Assembly: GCA_015039465.1 (NCBI GenBank)
Contig: MU130381.1
Location: 669,108 to 733,107 of the forward strand
Source of the DNA: Phlegmacium glaucopus
Taxonomy: Eukaryota > Basidiomycota > Agaricomycetes > Agaricales > Cortinariaceae
DNA: 64,000 nucleotides
Direction of reading: 5' to 3'
Positions within the stretch are counted from its first letter, which is position 1, and every line of letters starts with the position of its first letter. The position numbers were made by a program, and so were the translations under genes. Below the pieces are notes generated by a model. The model was not told the origin of the DNA, searched no databases, and saw nothing but the letters and a program-made list of their open reading frames with translations. Shown here one piece after another: positions 45,372 through 56,199 of the stretch.

Positions 45372-48300
45372 ATGAATAAGAGGTACCATGCTCTTCATGA
45401 GTTATTGTCTTCAGAGAGAGCATATGCTTCAGACCTCGCTCTCATTAGAGAAGTTCATATTCCTCTGGCATTAGGTATACTCTTTTTCAATTCTTTACTT
45501 TACTTTATTTTATTTTATTTTATCACACCAGGTCAACCAGTACCTCTACCGATATCACCCCCAAGCTCAGGCTCTTCATCTCGTACAGTCTCAACAGCAT
45601 CAGACTCTTCAATAGTCTCCTCAGGCCCTCCAATGTCCCCAGAAGACGCCAAAATAATATTCGGCAATATCTCAGAACTAGCCCTTTTGGCAGATAGTCT
45701 TAGTCAACAACTAGAATCAGCTCTTGGTGCACTCGTAGAAGGCGGTCAAGGTCCAGACTCAGTTGGCTCTTTATTCCTAGAAATCGCACATGATCTAGAG
45801 GGTCCTTATAAGCAATACATCACCCGACATCCTTCTGCCTTGCAACATCTGCAAAATCTACCACAAACACCCGCTCTATCTGCCTACCTTTCTCATACAC
45901 AAACAGTTGCTTCGGTAGTCTCCCACGCATGGGATCTTTCCTCACTGCTCATAAAACCAGTCCAACGTCTTCTCAAATATCCCCTCCTCTTATGTGCTAT
46001 AATCGACGAAACTCCAGATGATCATCCAGATAAAGAAAACCTTCGTAATGCACGTATCAAAATGGAAGAAGTAGCACGAAACGTCAATGAAGAACGGAGG
46101 AGAGCAGAAGTCGTTAAAGACGTTTTGATGAGCAAAAAAGGTGGTAAACCAGCGGCTGGTGTCGGTGTCGCCGCTCAGGTTAATCTCAGCAAGATGAAAA
46201 GTTTGAGGCATGGTGGCGTCACCCGGGCCGCGGCTTTGGCTGAAGCTGCAGAATCCACAGCTACAGGCAGTGTAGAAGCAGCTCTAGTCGAACAAATGCA
46301 AAAAGAACTCAGACGCATCGAACTCTTCGCTCAACAATTCGCAAAAAACGTTGTGGATTGGAGTAAAATGATGTCTCACGTCATGGTAGCCCTCCGTATC
46401 TGGACGCTCGATTTCGGAAAAGTCATAGGTCTAGCCCACGACCAAGGTTTCGGCTCAGAAGCTTTCGATGCTTTCCTCGACGTCGTTGAAAAACAACTCA
46501 TGCCTCTCGCAGTCGAACTCCAAGGAATGATCAATGAGAGATTGTTAAAGGATATGGCTCATCTATTGACGACCATGCACAAACCTTTGAAATTACTAGA
46601 TTCTATGAATGATCAAGAACCATACCATTATCATCTCCTCACCATGCCCGTATCAGCTAAAAACAGACCTCCACCTTCACTCTTAGCAGCATCAACAAAC
46701 TACCTCGCCTTACGAGGTCAATTAGCAGCCGAATTACCTACTTACCTCCGTTTGCTCCACCGTGGATTCGATGGCTTCGTCCTTCGTTTAGCAGAGATCC
46801 AAACTAGGTTCTGGGGTCATGTCAGAGAGAGATGGGGAGTTTTATGGGAGATGTTGAGAGTTGAAGGAGAGTTGAATGCTGGGTGGGAGGAAACGGTTGG
46901 TGTTTGGAGGACGAGGTGGGGAGATGTGGATGACGTTATGAAATCTGTTGGGATTTTGAAACCTGGAAGAGGTTTTAGTCTTGATGGACAGTTTAAGAGG
47001 AAGAGTGCAGACAGGGAGTTTACGCCTGCTTCGTCGTATCAACAACCATACCAACAACATTCTAGTGCATCCACTATCACTCGAAGCCCGAAAGTAGCGA
47101 ATGTACAAGCTATCTTCACCTCTCTGGAACCTGCTCATTCGTCTCCGGAACACAGGCGAAGATCATCACCTACAAGATCTAGAGGCGGAAGCGATGCGTA
47201 TTCCCATGCAAGGAGAATCTCAAGTGAAAATGCGAGTATTATTACTGGAGTTTCTCTTGCCGGTTCTGTTGTTGGAAGTGGTGGCACTTCTATCCGTTCT
47301 GTTGGAGACGGTGGAGGCGGAGGGAAGAGAGGGTCGTCGCAGGATAGTTTGAGGAAGAGAAACAGAGATGGAAAGAGGGGATCGCAGGGGCAGGGGCAGT
47401 TGCAGCAACAGATACAGGATCTACAGCAGCAGCTACAACAGCTACAGCAATCACCGCAGGATATGGGTATGGAAGACGACTATGTCCGTGTCGGCATGGG
47501 TGGTAATAGTGATCCACCGCCTTATGGATCTAGGGGTGGAAGACATGGTATGCAGAGGATGAAGAGTATGCCTTTGCATGCCCATTCCCCATCGCAGTCG
47601 CATATACACCCATATCCTTCCCCCAATCCGAAGCTGAAGCCAAGTTTGAACACGAAAGCAAGTCTGAATTCGGATAAAGCTTCCTTGTTGACTATTTCGA
47701 CGTCTACCAGTACCACCACCACCACTGCTACATTTACTAGTACTACCACTACGACAGTGGCGAGTTTAGCCCGTACGAGTCGGGATTCTGGTGATGCTGA
47801 GGATGGAGGGCTCAATATGATGTATGGAACTGAAGCTGCTGATTATGCGGAATATATGGAATCTAGGGATAAAGAGAGGGTTCGGGAGGAGTTTGAGCGA
47901 GGCAAGGACAAGGAAAGGGGCAGGAGACTTTCACCAGGAACATATACCACCCCCAATACACCACCCTCCACGCCGCCTACCAAGTTCACGAAAGAAAGAT
48001 CTTCGCCATCCTTATCAACTCCTATGATCAACAACCCGAAACGAAAATCCAAAGAACGTCCAACACATATTAGGAATCGCTCTGGGTCTGTTAAATCTAT
48101 AACGTCTTTCTTTACTTCTTCCCTGGCAGGTTCTTCATCCTCCCAACCTCTTCCGACATCTACTCCACCCTCATCTTTCCTCCCACCCTCTAACTCTGCT
48201 GCCAGCTCTTCCTCCTCCGACCAGCCTCCTCCAACCCCCCCTCCCCAATTCCGAGACTCATGGTGCACAAAACCAGCCAAATATGTCTGTCAAGTAATTC

Positions 48301-48581
48301 ACCCCTGCACACCTCCACCTTCTACCTCATATTACTCTTTCCCGTTTTTTACATTGAGGGAAGGAGAGTTGTTGGAGGTGTTACAGGAGGCTGGACATCC
48401 GAGTATACATCCTAAGTTGCCGCTTTGGGTGGATGATGGGGAGGATTGTTTGTTGCTTTGTAGGGAGGGGGCAGGTGGGATAGGTGGGGGTCAAGGTGGG
48501 GAAGGGGAAGGGGCAGGTGGGGGGAATGTGGGTTGGGCGTTGGCTAGTTTTTTGGAGCCACTTTCGTTGGAGGGTGGGTGA
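45372..48581 (+). CDS. DH-BAR Rho guanine-nucleotide exchange factor with C-terminal SH3-like domain (Gef1/Tuba type)
   Basis: Activates a Rho GTPase, by homology probably Cdc42, in polarity or septation. The DH domain starts at the first Met (RYHALHELLSSERAYASDLA) and contains the conserved LLIKPVQRLLKYPLLL helix. A BAR-like helical region follows (ELRRIELFAQQFAKNVVDWS through EELNAGWEETVGVWRT). A long Ser/Gln-rich disordered region comes next, and an SH3-like end (FFTLREGELLEVL, NVGWALASFLEPL). Positions 45475-45531 are a 57-nt GT-AG intron without a stop. The frame is open through it, but its AT-rich translation interrupts the DH domain, so the mature protein is about 1,050 residues. S. 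pombe Gef1 has several hundred residues before DH; here none are possible within the 32-bp gap to PMR1 unless exons overlap it. Confidence 0.85.
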   Translation: MNKRYHALHELLSSERAYASDLALIREVHIPLALGILFFNSLLYFILFYFITPGQPVPLPISPPSSGSSSRTVSTASDSSIVSSGPPMSPEDAKIIFGNISELALLADSLSQQLESALGALVEGGQGPDSVGSLFLEIAHDLEGPYKQYITRHPSALQHLQNLPQTPALSAYLSHTQTVASVVSHAWDLSSLLIKPVQRLLKYPLLLCAIIDETPDDHPDKENLRNARIKMEEVARNVNEERRRAEVVKDVLMSKKGGKPAAGVGVAAQVNLSKMKSLRHGGVTRAAALAEAAESTATGSVEAALVEQMQKELRRIELFAQQFAKNVVDWSKMMSHVMVALRIWTLDFGKVIGLAHDQGFGSEAFDAFLDVVEKQLMPLAVELQGMINERLLKDMAHLLTTMHKPLKLLDSMNDQEPYHYHLLTMPVSAKNRPPPSLLAASTNYLALRGQLAAELPTYLRLLHRGFDGFVLRLAEIQTRFWGHVRERWGVLWEMLRVEGELNAGWEETVGVWRTRWGDVDDVMKSVGILKPGRGFSLDGQFKRKSADREFTPASSYQQPYQQHSSASTITRSPKVANVQAIFTSLEPAHSSPEHRRRSSPTRSRGGSDAYSHARRISSENASIITGVSLAGSVVGSGGTSIRSVGDGGGGGKRGSSQDSLRKRNRDGKRGSQGQGQLQQQIQDLQQQLQQLQQSPQDMGMEDDYVRVGMGGNSDPPPYGSRGGRHGMQRMKSMPLHAHSPSQSHIHPYPSPNPKLKPSLNTKASLNSDKASLLTISTSTSTTTTTATFTSTTTTTVASLARTSRDSGDAEDGGLNMMYGTEAADYAEYMESRDKERVREEFERGKDKERGRRLSPGTYTTPNTPPSTPPTKFTKERSSPSLSTPMINNPKRKSKERPTHIRNRSGSVKSITSFFTSSLAGSSSSQPLPTSTPPSSFLPPSNSAASSSSSDQPPPTPPPQFRDSWCTKPAKYVCQVIHPCTPPPSTSYYSFPFFTLREGELLEVLQEAGHPSIHPKLPLWVDDGEDCLLLCREGAGGIGGGQGGEGEGAGGGNVGWALASFLEPLSLEGG

Positions 48582-49596
48582 AGTGCGACGCTAATGCTTC
48601 GGTGCCTTTTTTTTTTGTTTTGCTCTGGTCTGCTTTGCTTTTCTTTGTAGAGATGGTGAAACACATGGACTTACTACTTTCTTTTTTCTATGTAACGTAC
48701 TGACAAGAGAAACCACCGATATCCCCCCTAGACCAACCACTATTACCACCAAGCGACACCACCAACCACAATTGCTATATCCAAATATCCCAATCTCAAA
48801 TCATCCATCCTCATATCAATATGTATGCTTTTATGTTATTCTATGCATTACTATGTTATGCTTTCTACATTCCCTTGTGATCTATCGTTTTTTGTTTTGT
48901 TTTTTTTGGATTTCAACATTTTATCAATCTGCTTTCTGTACTTACATAGCATATATGTGTATTATTTTTTTCTCCCTTGAGATCTTCAAAGTTTCAAGTT
49001 TTCCCCTCTGGTCGTAGCTAGCCTGCTACTACTCAATGGAATACGGAGGTATTTTTTGACCGAGTCGACAGGCCCAGCTGCTGGCAGGGTTACGTCCCGC
49101 GACATAGTTCATCCAACCCTGCGCCTCAATCTCAGGTTCATCAGCACAGGTACTATCATCGGCCGCAGACGTCCTGTTACCGCACTCCTGATTTCTTTAC
49201 TTATCACTTTCAGTAGTTTACGCAACTGGACATACATGTATTGTCAGTTCTACAATTGTAAACGATGATCGATGAGTAGTAGTAGCTGAAGTACGTGTAT
49301 TTCTGTAATAGAGCAGTGCATAGGCAGCGAGACGAGGAATCAGCAAGAAAGACACAAACAAGACAACAACAAAAAAAGGCAGATTATTTGTGCATTTTAT
49401 AGACGCCAACCATGGGAGATTTTGGAAAGAAAAAAAAAACTTGGACCATAATCACTGTCCGTATGTATATATGCCCAAGTTCTAGTCCGCGTATCATATC
49501 ATAAATGTTCTTGGCCATCTAGCGCGCGGGTGGTTAAAGGACTGAAAGAAAAAAGCCGGACTGTCCGAGTCGCGGCTGGGGATGGCAAAGGCTTCA
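48582..49596. other. Convergent intergenic stretch
   Basis: Lies between the 3' ends of the RhoGEF gene and the FAD oxidase gene. T-rich, with several TTTTTTT runs after 48606. No gene, repeat or RNA gene recognised. Confidence 0.5.
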
Positions 49597-52334
49597 TCAC
49601 CTACTAAATTTTGGTCGCTGCGCGTTTCCGCGCAAAGAAGTCTCCAAGAACTCTGGAGTAGGCGGTTCATGCATCTGCGGTTCTACCATCTCTCCATCCG
49701 CATCCAAAGGCCAAAAGCTATTCTTGAACAAGTTATGAGGGTCATAGAACCTTTTGACTTCACAGAGGCGGGACCAGTTGTGTCCGAAACAAGCTTTGGT
49801 ACGTTCGGGGGGTTCGTGTCGGCCCAGGAACTATGGTGGTGGTGTCGGGTGTGAAGTAAAAAAAGAACTTGAGGACTCACGCTAGGAAAAGGACCTCCAA
49901 TATGCACCGGCTTCAAAGTTCCCGCAATCCACTGTAGTAAGAAAAGGAATGAATTTAGGAGTGATGAAAAAAACTCGAGGAGAATACTTACTTCCTCCGC
50001 GGAATCGATGCACCTGTCGTCATCAATGTCCATCTCCCACTGGTGTAGCGCAGCAATTGTGAATGAAGCCTCTCTTTGTGATTTGGGTACGCAAGTGTCT
50101 TCAAAGTCCGTAATAGCTCCACCAGCTAGCTCGAATAACCACGCTAGATTTGAGTGGAGAAGGTGATGCGAGGTAAATAGGCTCAGAAGATGAATACGAA
50201 AATATCAAGGAAAGCTACGTACTGCAGCCGACAGGAGTGTCTGCGAATTGTATAACCGTGTCATTGATGATATCGTCCGGTAAAGAAGATATCAGAGCAG
50301 AACGGATGAACCATTGCCGACCCGCTAAAGCTACGTGTTCAGCGCTACTTCTTGATTGATTTCAAAGGGGAAAGGAATAGCAACCTTTTCCACGCAACAC
50401 CTGAGCGACACTATCCTGTTGATGCAAAAAGCTTTTTTCATCGACCTCATTGAGCAAACAACGCCCTCCATCCCAAGATAATATGGCAGAGAGATATTCC
50501 TGACCCTTTTCACGTGGTCCCACGTAACACATCTGAACCACCATGAGGGAGTCTTTACCCGCCGGCCCCGCGGTAAGTAGTACATTAGCGTAAAGTTCAC
50601 GTGGGGCCCCCTTGACACAGTCTCGGAAGTGCTTGATCAGAGAAGGTGCAGTAGCTTTATTGAAACGGCTGCAGAAGTCGAAACAAGTTTGAAATCAATA
50701 TTTAGGTTATGGCCTTGACTCAATAAGGGGGCACGGGAGTCACAAAAAGAACAAGGACGAACTAGATGAGATTTCCTGCGAAGACCACTGGTACGGGATA
50801 GGCTTTCGCTTTGTAACGAGTAGCTATTCCGAGACAAGGACCTGCACCTCGAAGTCCCCACCATAAATCTGTACAATGTCCGGTTAGTTCTATTTAATTC
50901 AATTGGCAATGGATGTATGGGGAAGTACCCGGGTATTCGTTCTCGCTTACGATAACAATTCGGCCATCGGCCAAGACCATTTCAACCTCGACGAGATTAT
51001 CAATGCTCAACCCATGAAGGCGGCTCAAAAAACCGAAACCTCCTAGAATCATAATAGAAGACCCCACGGGGTGGGCCGCACTGTAAATGTATTGAGTAGT
51101 TGATCTGACATAAGCGCGATAGAGATGATGATCTTACAAGGGTACGTGATAAGGAATACCGTCTCCGTCGCCAGTCAGGTACCTGGCCTCAATCTTATTC
51201 TTGGCGGTGAAAGTGTCAATTTCTTTCTGACGCATGCCCGCGCCAAAAGTGACATATGCATGAGGATATATCGGTTCCGCCTGTGCCGGAATCTGCATCC
51301 CTGGAGCATTCGCAAAAATGCCGCCGTAACCAGAAGGCCAAGACGCCGACATTGAAGAAGGATTATAGTTTGACCGCAGAGAAATAGGGGGTGGGGCGGG
51401 AGGAAAATTGTTCGGAGTCTCCAAATATCCGAAAGGGTTAGAATTAGCTGATCCATTGCTGCTGCCTGGTCGCGCCACAGTGACATTCGATGATCCATTA
51501 CTGTTACCCGGTGGTACCACAGAAGGGGATGCACTAATGACGTTACGAACAGGCGGTGGCGATGGCGTGGTGCCAATTGTAGAAGCGGATTGTTGACGAG
51601 AGTTGAATCCAGAATTGGACGAGCCGGAGGAACCATGAGCCAAGTCTGGAGGTGGACTAGTATCTGAGGATGTATCTGGAGATTCAGGACCTCCAAGACG
51701 TCTCCTTACACTCGGAGAGGGACCGTCGAAAGGATTTGGAAAAGAAGGACCACCACGCAAAAAGGATGCGACTGCATGAGAAGCAGAATCATAAACACGA
51801 AGATTAGCATCCTCTTCTCGTCGACGTTTTCCAGTGTTATTGTTCAAGGATCCCTGAGGTTTCTTTCCCTTTGAGTTTGCTGGAGCTACATCACGAAGAC
51901 TAGTGAAGGACCCGTCCTCTTTCGGAACCTCGATGTCGACTTCAACGAGTTTGGAAACGTCGATGATGATATCACCACCGATGGCCCAACCTGCTGTGCC
52001 GTATCCGCCAGCCTTGACAGAGGGTGACAAGGAATGCTTTGAACAGAACAGAACTATCCTGCAAAGGCAAGTCAGAACCAAGTGACGTCATTCAGCCTCA
52101 GGCTGTGACTCTTACTTGCTAACATCCTCCGCATCCAAAGGACATACAACAGCCTTGGCCATCGTCACTACATTTCCATTGAAAATTCCAGAATAATCCG
52201 CAAAACTAAAAAGAAATGAGCATCGAACACAGAAAAAGTGCCTGGACGAACCCTGGATCATCTCGAAGATAAACTTGGCCTCTGCAAGAGGCACCAAGTT
52301 CTTCGTACAATTCTTTTGACAACGGCGGGGACAT
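49597..52334 (-). CDS. FAD-linked oxidase (PCMH/BBE-like) with a large internal disordered insertion
   Basis: Predicted flavin-dependent oxidoreductase of the berberine-bridge-like fold. Start MSPPLSKELYEELGASCRGQ. The FAD-binding first half shows GNVVTMAKAVVCPLDAEDVS, KHSLSPSVKAGGYGTAGWAI and GGDIIIDVSKLVEVDI. A Ser/Pro/Asn-rich insertion of roughly 230 residues (about 51,250-51,900) then breaks the domain before AYVTFGAGMRQKEIDTF. The second half resumes with GSSIMILGGFGFLSRLHGLS, IDNLVEVEMVLADGRIVIVS and DLWWGLRGAGPCLGIATRY. The C-terminus has FGHNWSRLCEVKRFYDPHNL, the usual BBE-type ending. In the GG(H)S-type motif the usual flavin-linking His is Tyr (AGGYGT). Roughly nine introns. Substrate unknown. 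Confidence 0.8.
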
Positions 52335-54439
52335 CGTAGGCGATTATCTGCGCCTTTGTTTTTGAAGAGGTGAGGGACATGCTAGCAATCACGGCCTTCG
52401 ACTTTATACCGACTGAGGTTGAAGCTTTTGCCAAGCTTTGGCTGTCCACGGGACAAAAATCTCGGGGGTTTATCTTTACATAAGTCAAGTCCCCAATATT
52501 TCCATCAGAAATATATCATGCACCTGAAGAAGCTTCAAGCTTCATTGAAACCGCTATCTCTACCGAATGCTTTTTTCACTTTTCAGGAATTCATTGTCCC
52601 TTCCAATTCATCTCCGTTCATGAAGTTCTGCTTCCATCTTGATAGCCTTTTGGTTACTTAGCCAGCCGAATTTCTCCAATGCTAAGTCCCTGAACTTTGT
52701 TCTGAGTCTGTTGCTAATCGTGTTCTTTTACTATGCAGAAGGCTTGTTTTTCTAGATCCAAAGAGGATCCACCTTCGGTCATTCCCAGGTGCGGTATACC
52801 CTTGTTCATGCGATTGCATCTTTTAAAAAAAGAGGTAGGCAGCAGTAAAAAATTATCCCAACTTTAGATGGCAGACAAGGCCGGTGACCCTGGCAAGATC
52901 TTTGAATTCTGATTATCTGCCAGACCCTTAAGGTAATAACGCGCTAACTTGAAGTCACTGGGAATTACCAACGCACAACCAACGCAGGGGGAGTTCCTTA
53001 AACTATAACAAATACTTCTGAAACCAGGGTAGGATGCTCTCGTCAACATTTGGAACACAAGTTAAAGCCTCAAGGCCTCATGGCTAATTGTCAGAGTAGG
53101 CGAACATTGATATACTTATCGTTCGGATAGATTTGCGTTCCTGCTCTAATTTATATTCGAGTCCGCGAATAACGCAAAACGGATAATGTGGCGTTAAGCT
53201 ACTACAGCATTGCCGGCCAGATTCCTATCTGCTTCAAAGGGCGTCTGCATAATTTTTTTAACCGTACCCAATGGAGGGCGTTGCTCCCCAGCAGTATGGC
53301 TCATTTTATTTCACGCGGCGGGAATGGTGAGAAATTGATTTACTACGTTCCAAAGAAGAATAAAAGAGGGTATCAAGACCAGAAAGGATTCGAATTCTAT
53401 TGGAAAAAAAGTAGAGTAATTCTAAAAGTATTTTGATTTGATCGGGTCAGGCAAGCTGCAAAATGGAGCGCCTACCTTGAGGCCTAATAGGACGCCCTGC
53501 TTGGCCTGCCGGCACATTAAGCAAAACTCACATACAAAAACCAAGTGATTTTGGGGGATGCAGAACGGCGCTAATGACAACCGATTTATCGGATAAAGCT
53601 ATCTTACGAGTTGTGAGGGTCAAAGTGCACATTATACCACAATCCCAATTTTGGGGTGCCAGGGAGGCCATTCTGTACGCTCCAGTCATCGTGAAATTTC
53701 AGCAACCTTGGGCCTGGCATATTGAGTCACTGACAAATTCTCAATTGTGACCCTTAGTGCCAAGTGGTTCTATGCTAGGTTTATATTACGGCTCCTTAAT
53801 ATAAGGTGCATTTGACATACGATATACTGCATCAGGATTATAATATGGTTTCCGTCCGCTCCATCGAAAAACCAATCAAACCATGATCCTCGAAACCTGG
53901 GTCCATTTCTGCAGAAACTGATGCTATTTTCAGAAACTTTTAAAACCTAAGAAACCAGAAACCAACAGTGTTTTTTCCAAGAACTCACCACAAATTTTAA
54001 ATTTGATCATGATGATATAAATTGATATAAATCGGTGTTTTGCACTGTTAGAAACCGCATGATGTGATATGCTTGATGCATGTGCTCTCACTTAACGTTA
54101 GTACCGTGTAAGTTCATTGCCACTTGGAGATTGAATATTGAGTGCGAAAAACATGTGTCTTCAGAAGGATTGACTCGGAACGCTAACGTGTCCATGATTA
54201 TGTTACGCTCAATTGAGTAATCATATCTCCGAAGATATTTTCATGCGCATCATCATTGATGCGCATGATTAGATAATTTAGATTTATCATTGATATCGGA
54301 TTCAATCAAGCCTTGACTATGTTCATGGGGCGTTTGGAAGCTCATTCAGATTGATACCATCTTGGAAGAGAAGATTATGAAGCTCGAAGAAAACTTGCGT
54401 CCGTTCATGTAGACAAGTATGAATTTTGAGAGACGGTAA
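52335..54439. other. Gene-poor stretch between FAD oxidase and YAR1
   Basis: About 2.1 kb with no supportable gene. The small open frames (52419-52661, 53188-53436) lack motifs and splice context. A perfect 12-bp palindromic hairpin sits at 54241-54268. The FAD oxidase promoter must lie at the left end. Confidence 0.5.
54241..54268. repeat. 12-bp perfect hairpin
   Basis: TCATGCGCATCA (54241-54252) and TGATGCGCATGA (54257-54268) are perfect inverted copies around a TCAT loop. It lies in AT-rich intergenic DNA, 170 bp beyond the YAR1 stop. Confidence 0.8.
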
Positions 54440-55093
54440 TCATGAAGATTTAGTGGAGTTGGCATTCGTGCTAGATATTGTCATCTTCGCTATTTGACCG
54501 TCGGCGTCCTGAATCTCGACTTCTATGTCGCCGCTAATTCCATCTTCCAGCGTAGCATCGCCTTGGTCCTCGTCCTCGCCAAGTTCCTTAGGTTCTTGCT
54601 CAAGATCGAGATTCATCACTTGGACAAACCACTTGGCGCCTTCCTCCCAGCCTGCAAGCTCGGCTTCTCCGAGTGGTGAACGGCCTGCAATGTTTTTTAT
54701 TTCGATCAAATCAAGACCAGGTCCTGATGGATATTGGACTAGCTTTTGAGCGATGTCAAGATGGGAATTCAATGCCGCCCAATGAAGAGGCGTTGATCCT
54801 GAATGGTTCTGCGCTGCGATGATCGCGGGGGGGAGTAGTGATAACAAAAAATCTAAGAGATCTGAAAAATACCTACAGATATCAGGATACCTTCATTCAG
54901 CGCGTCGAAAATGCTTACCTGTATGGCCATTTGCGCAAACCATGTGCAAGACGCAGTTTCCGTTATCATCACGGATTTTGTTGAGTGCCTCAGGACCATG
55001 TTCGGTCACGAAGGCCTGTACATCTTCCAGGTCTCCGTATCTGCATGCCAGTAGCAGATCGTCTTTGTCGTCGTCGAGTAAAGGTGCCGGCAT
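54440..55093 (-). CDS. YAR1: Ankyrin-repeat protein Yar1
   Basis: Chaperone-like ankyrin protein that in yeast binds ribosomal protein Rps3. Two exons (55093-54919 and 54852-54440) give 195 residues. It begins MPAPLLDDDKDDLLLACRYG, with ankyrin repeats at DLEDVQAFVTEHGPEAL, NGNCVLHMVCANGHTDFL, SGSTPLHWAALNSHLDIAQ and AGRSPLGEAELAGWEEGAKW. The C-terminus is acidic (KELGEDEDQGDATLEDG), as in Yar1, which is of similar length (about 200 residues). No signal peptide. It is transcribed away from membrane protein copy B. Yar1 rather than another small ankyrin protein is inferred from length, repeat number and acidic tail. Confidence 0.8.
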
Positions 55094-56199
55094 GGAGGAA
55101 TGTGGCGGTACTACACTTATACCATGACCCTTATGTAAGCCACTTAGTAAATGCCGAGAGCTGACCTGAAGACAAAAAATAAATTTGTTAGATAACCGAG
55201 TAGCACACCAGGAGCAACGGCAGACAACACTTTACTATCAGGCAGATATGGAGCACAGTGGATGCATTTGTAAGGAGAAAATACTTGCTTGTAAGCTACC
55301 TTTTTCTTTGTTTTTTTTTTTTGTTTTTTGGTAAGCTTACATACCAACACTAACCCTAACGGCGGCAAAATCTTGAGGTCCAAATTTATATGTGAGAGCG
55401 CTTCAGAAAGCACGAAATAACACTCAGGGAAAAATATTCCTTTTCTATTAAAATGGTTAATAACCCTCGTAATGGGTTCTATCTGCAACAAGTTTCAAGG
55501 ACTATCAAATGCCAAAAGTGTGGGAAATTTCTCTATAACAAGCGTTGAGAGGCGTTGAGCTGCTTGTGTTCCTAGCACCTCCTAAGTATTAAGATGCGAG
55601 ATGATATCTCAGATCACCGATAAACTTAAAGGCAACATAAAGACGCCGTTACTGGCGAAGAATGGAATGTGCAGTATGTCATTGTAGCAGATTGTAGCCT
55701 TTGCAAGTTGTCGCCATCCATTCTGGGGAGTCTTTTATAGATGGTATTGGCTCAATAGGTACTCGAGGGTACTCGCTGATACACTGCTAGTACTCGTCCC
55801 ATCAGACGATATTCACACGGTATAACCATCCATGACACAAAACTCGATGTCACACTACTATGATCATGAAACCTTGGTTACCTGGTTACCACCATGATCT
55901 ACAGTCACAGCCTTATGGACCCATGTTTCGCGTGATAGGATGCATGCAGCATAACTATATGGGGTGACAATCCGTTAATAATCACCTATATAGCAACGTA
56001 CCGTGTGCAGTCAGAGCTCCTGATATACTATTTATAATTCACTATTCCAATCAACTATCAACTAGTCTTAAAACAATTTATATACCCGGTTTCATATCCT
56101 TTTCGCTCTCACAATACACCGGTGAGCACTCAGCGCTCAGCCCTAGCTCGCTCTGCTTCCAAAGCCCTCTTCCGATTTTCTGGGCTGAGTCCAATTACA
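55094..56199. promoter_or_regulatory. Divergent intergenic region between YAR1 and membrane protein copy B
   Basis: A 1.1-kb region holding both promoters. A T-rich run lies near 55309-55330, and a minus-strand open frame at 55144-55491 has no similarity. No repeat or RNA gene seen. Confidence 0.4.

Noticed and set aside
45990..48280. Several 70-145-codon minus-strand ORFs
   Set aside because: Antisense shadows of the RhoGEF gene; composition mirrors its codons.
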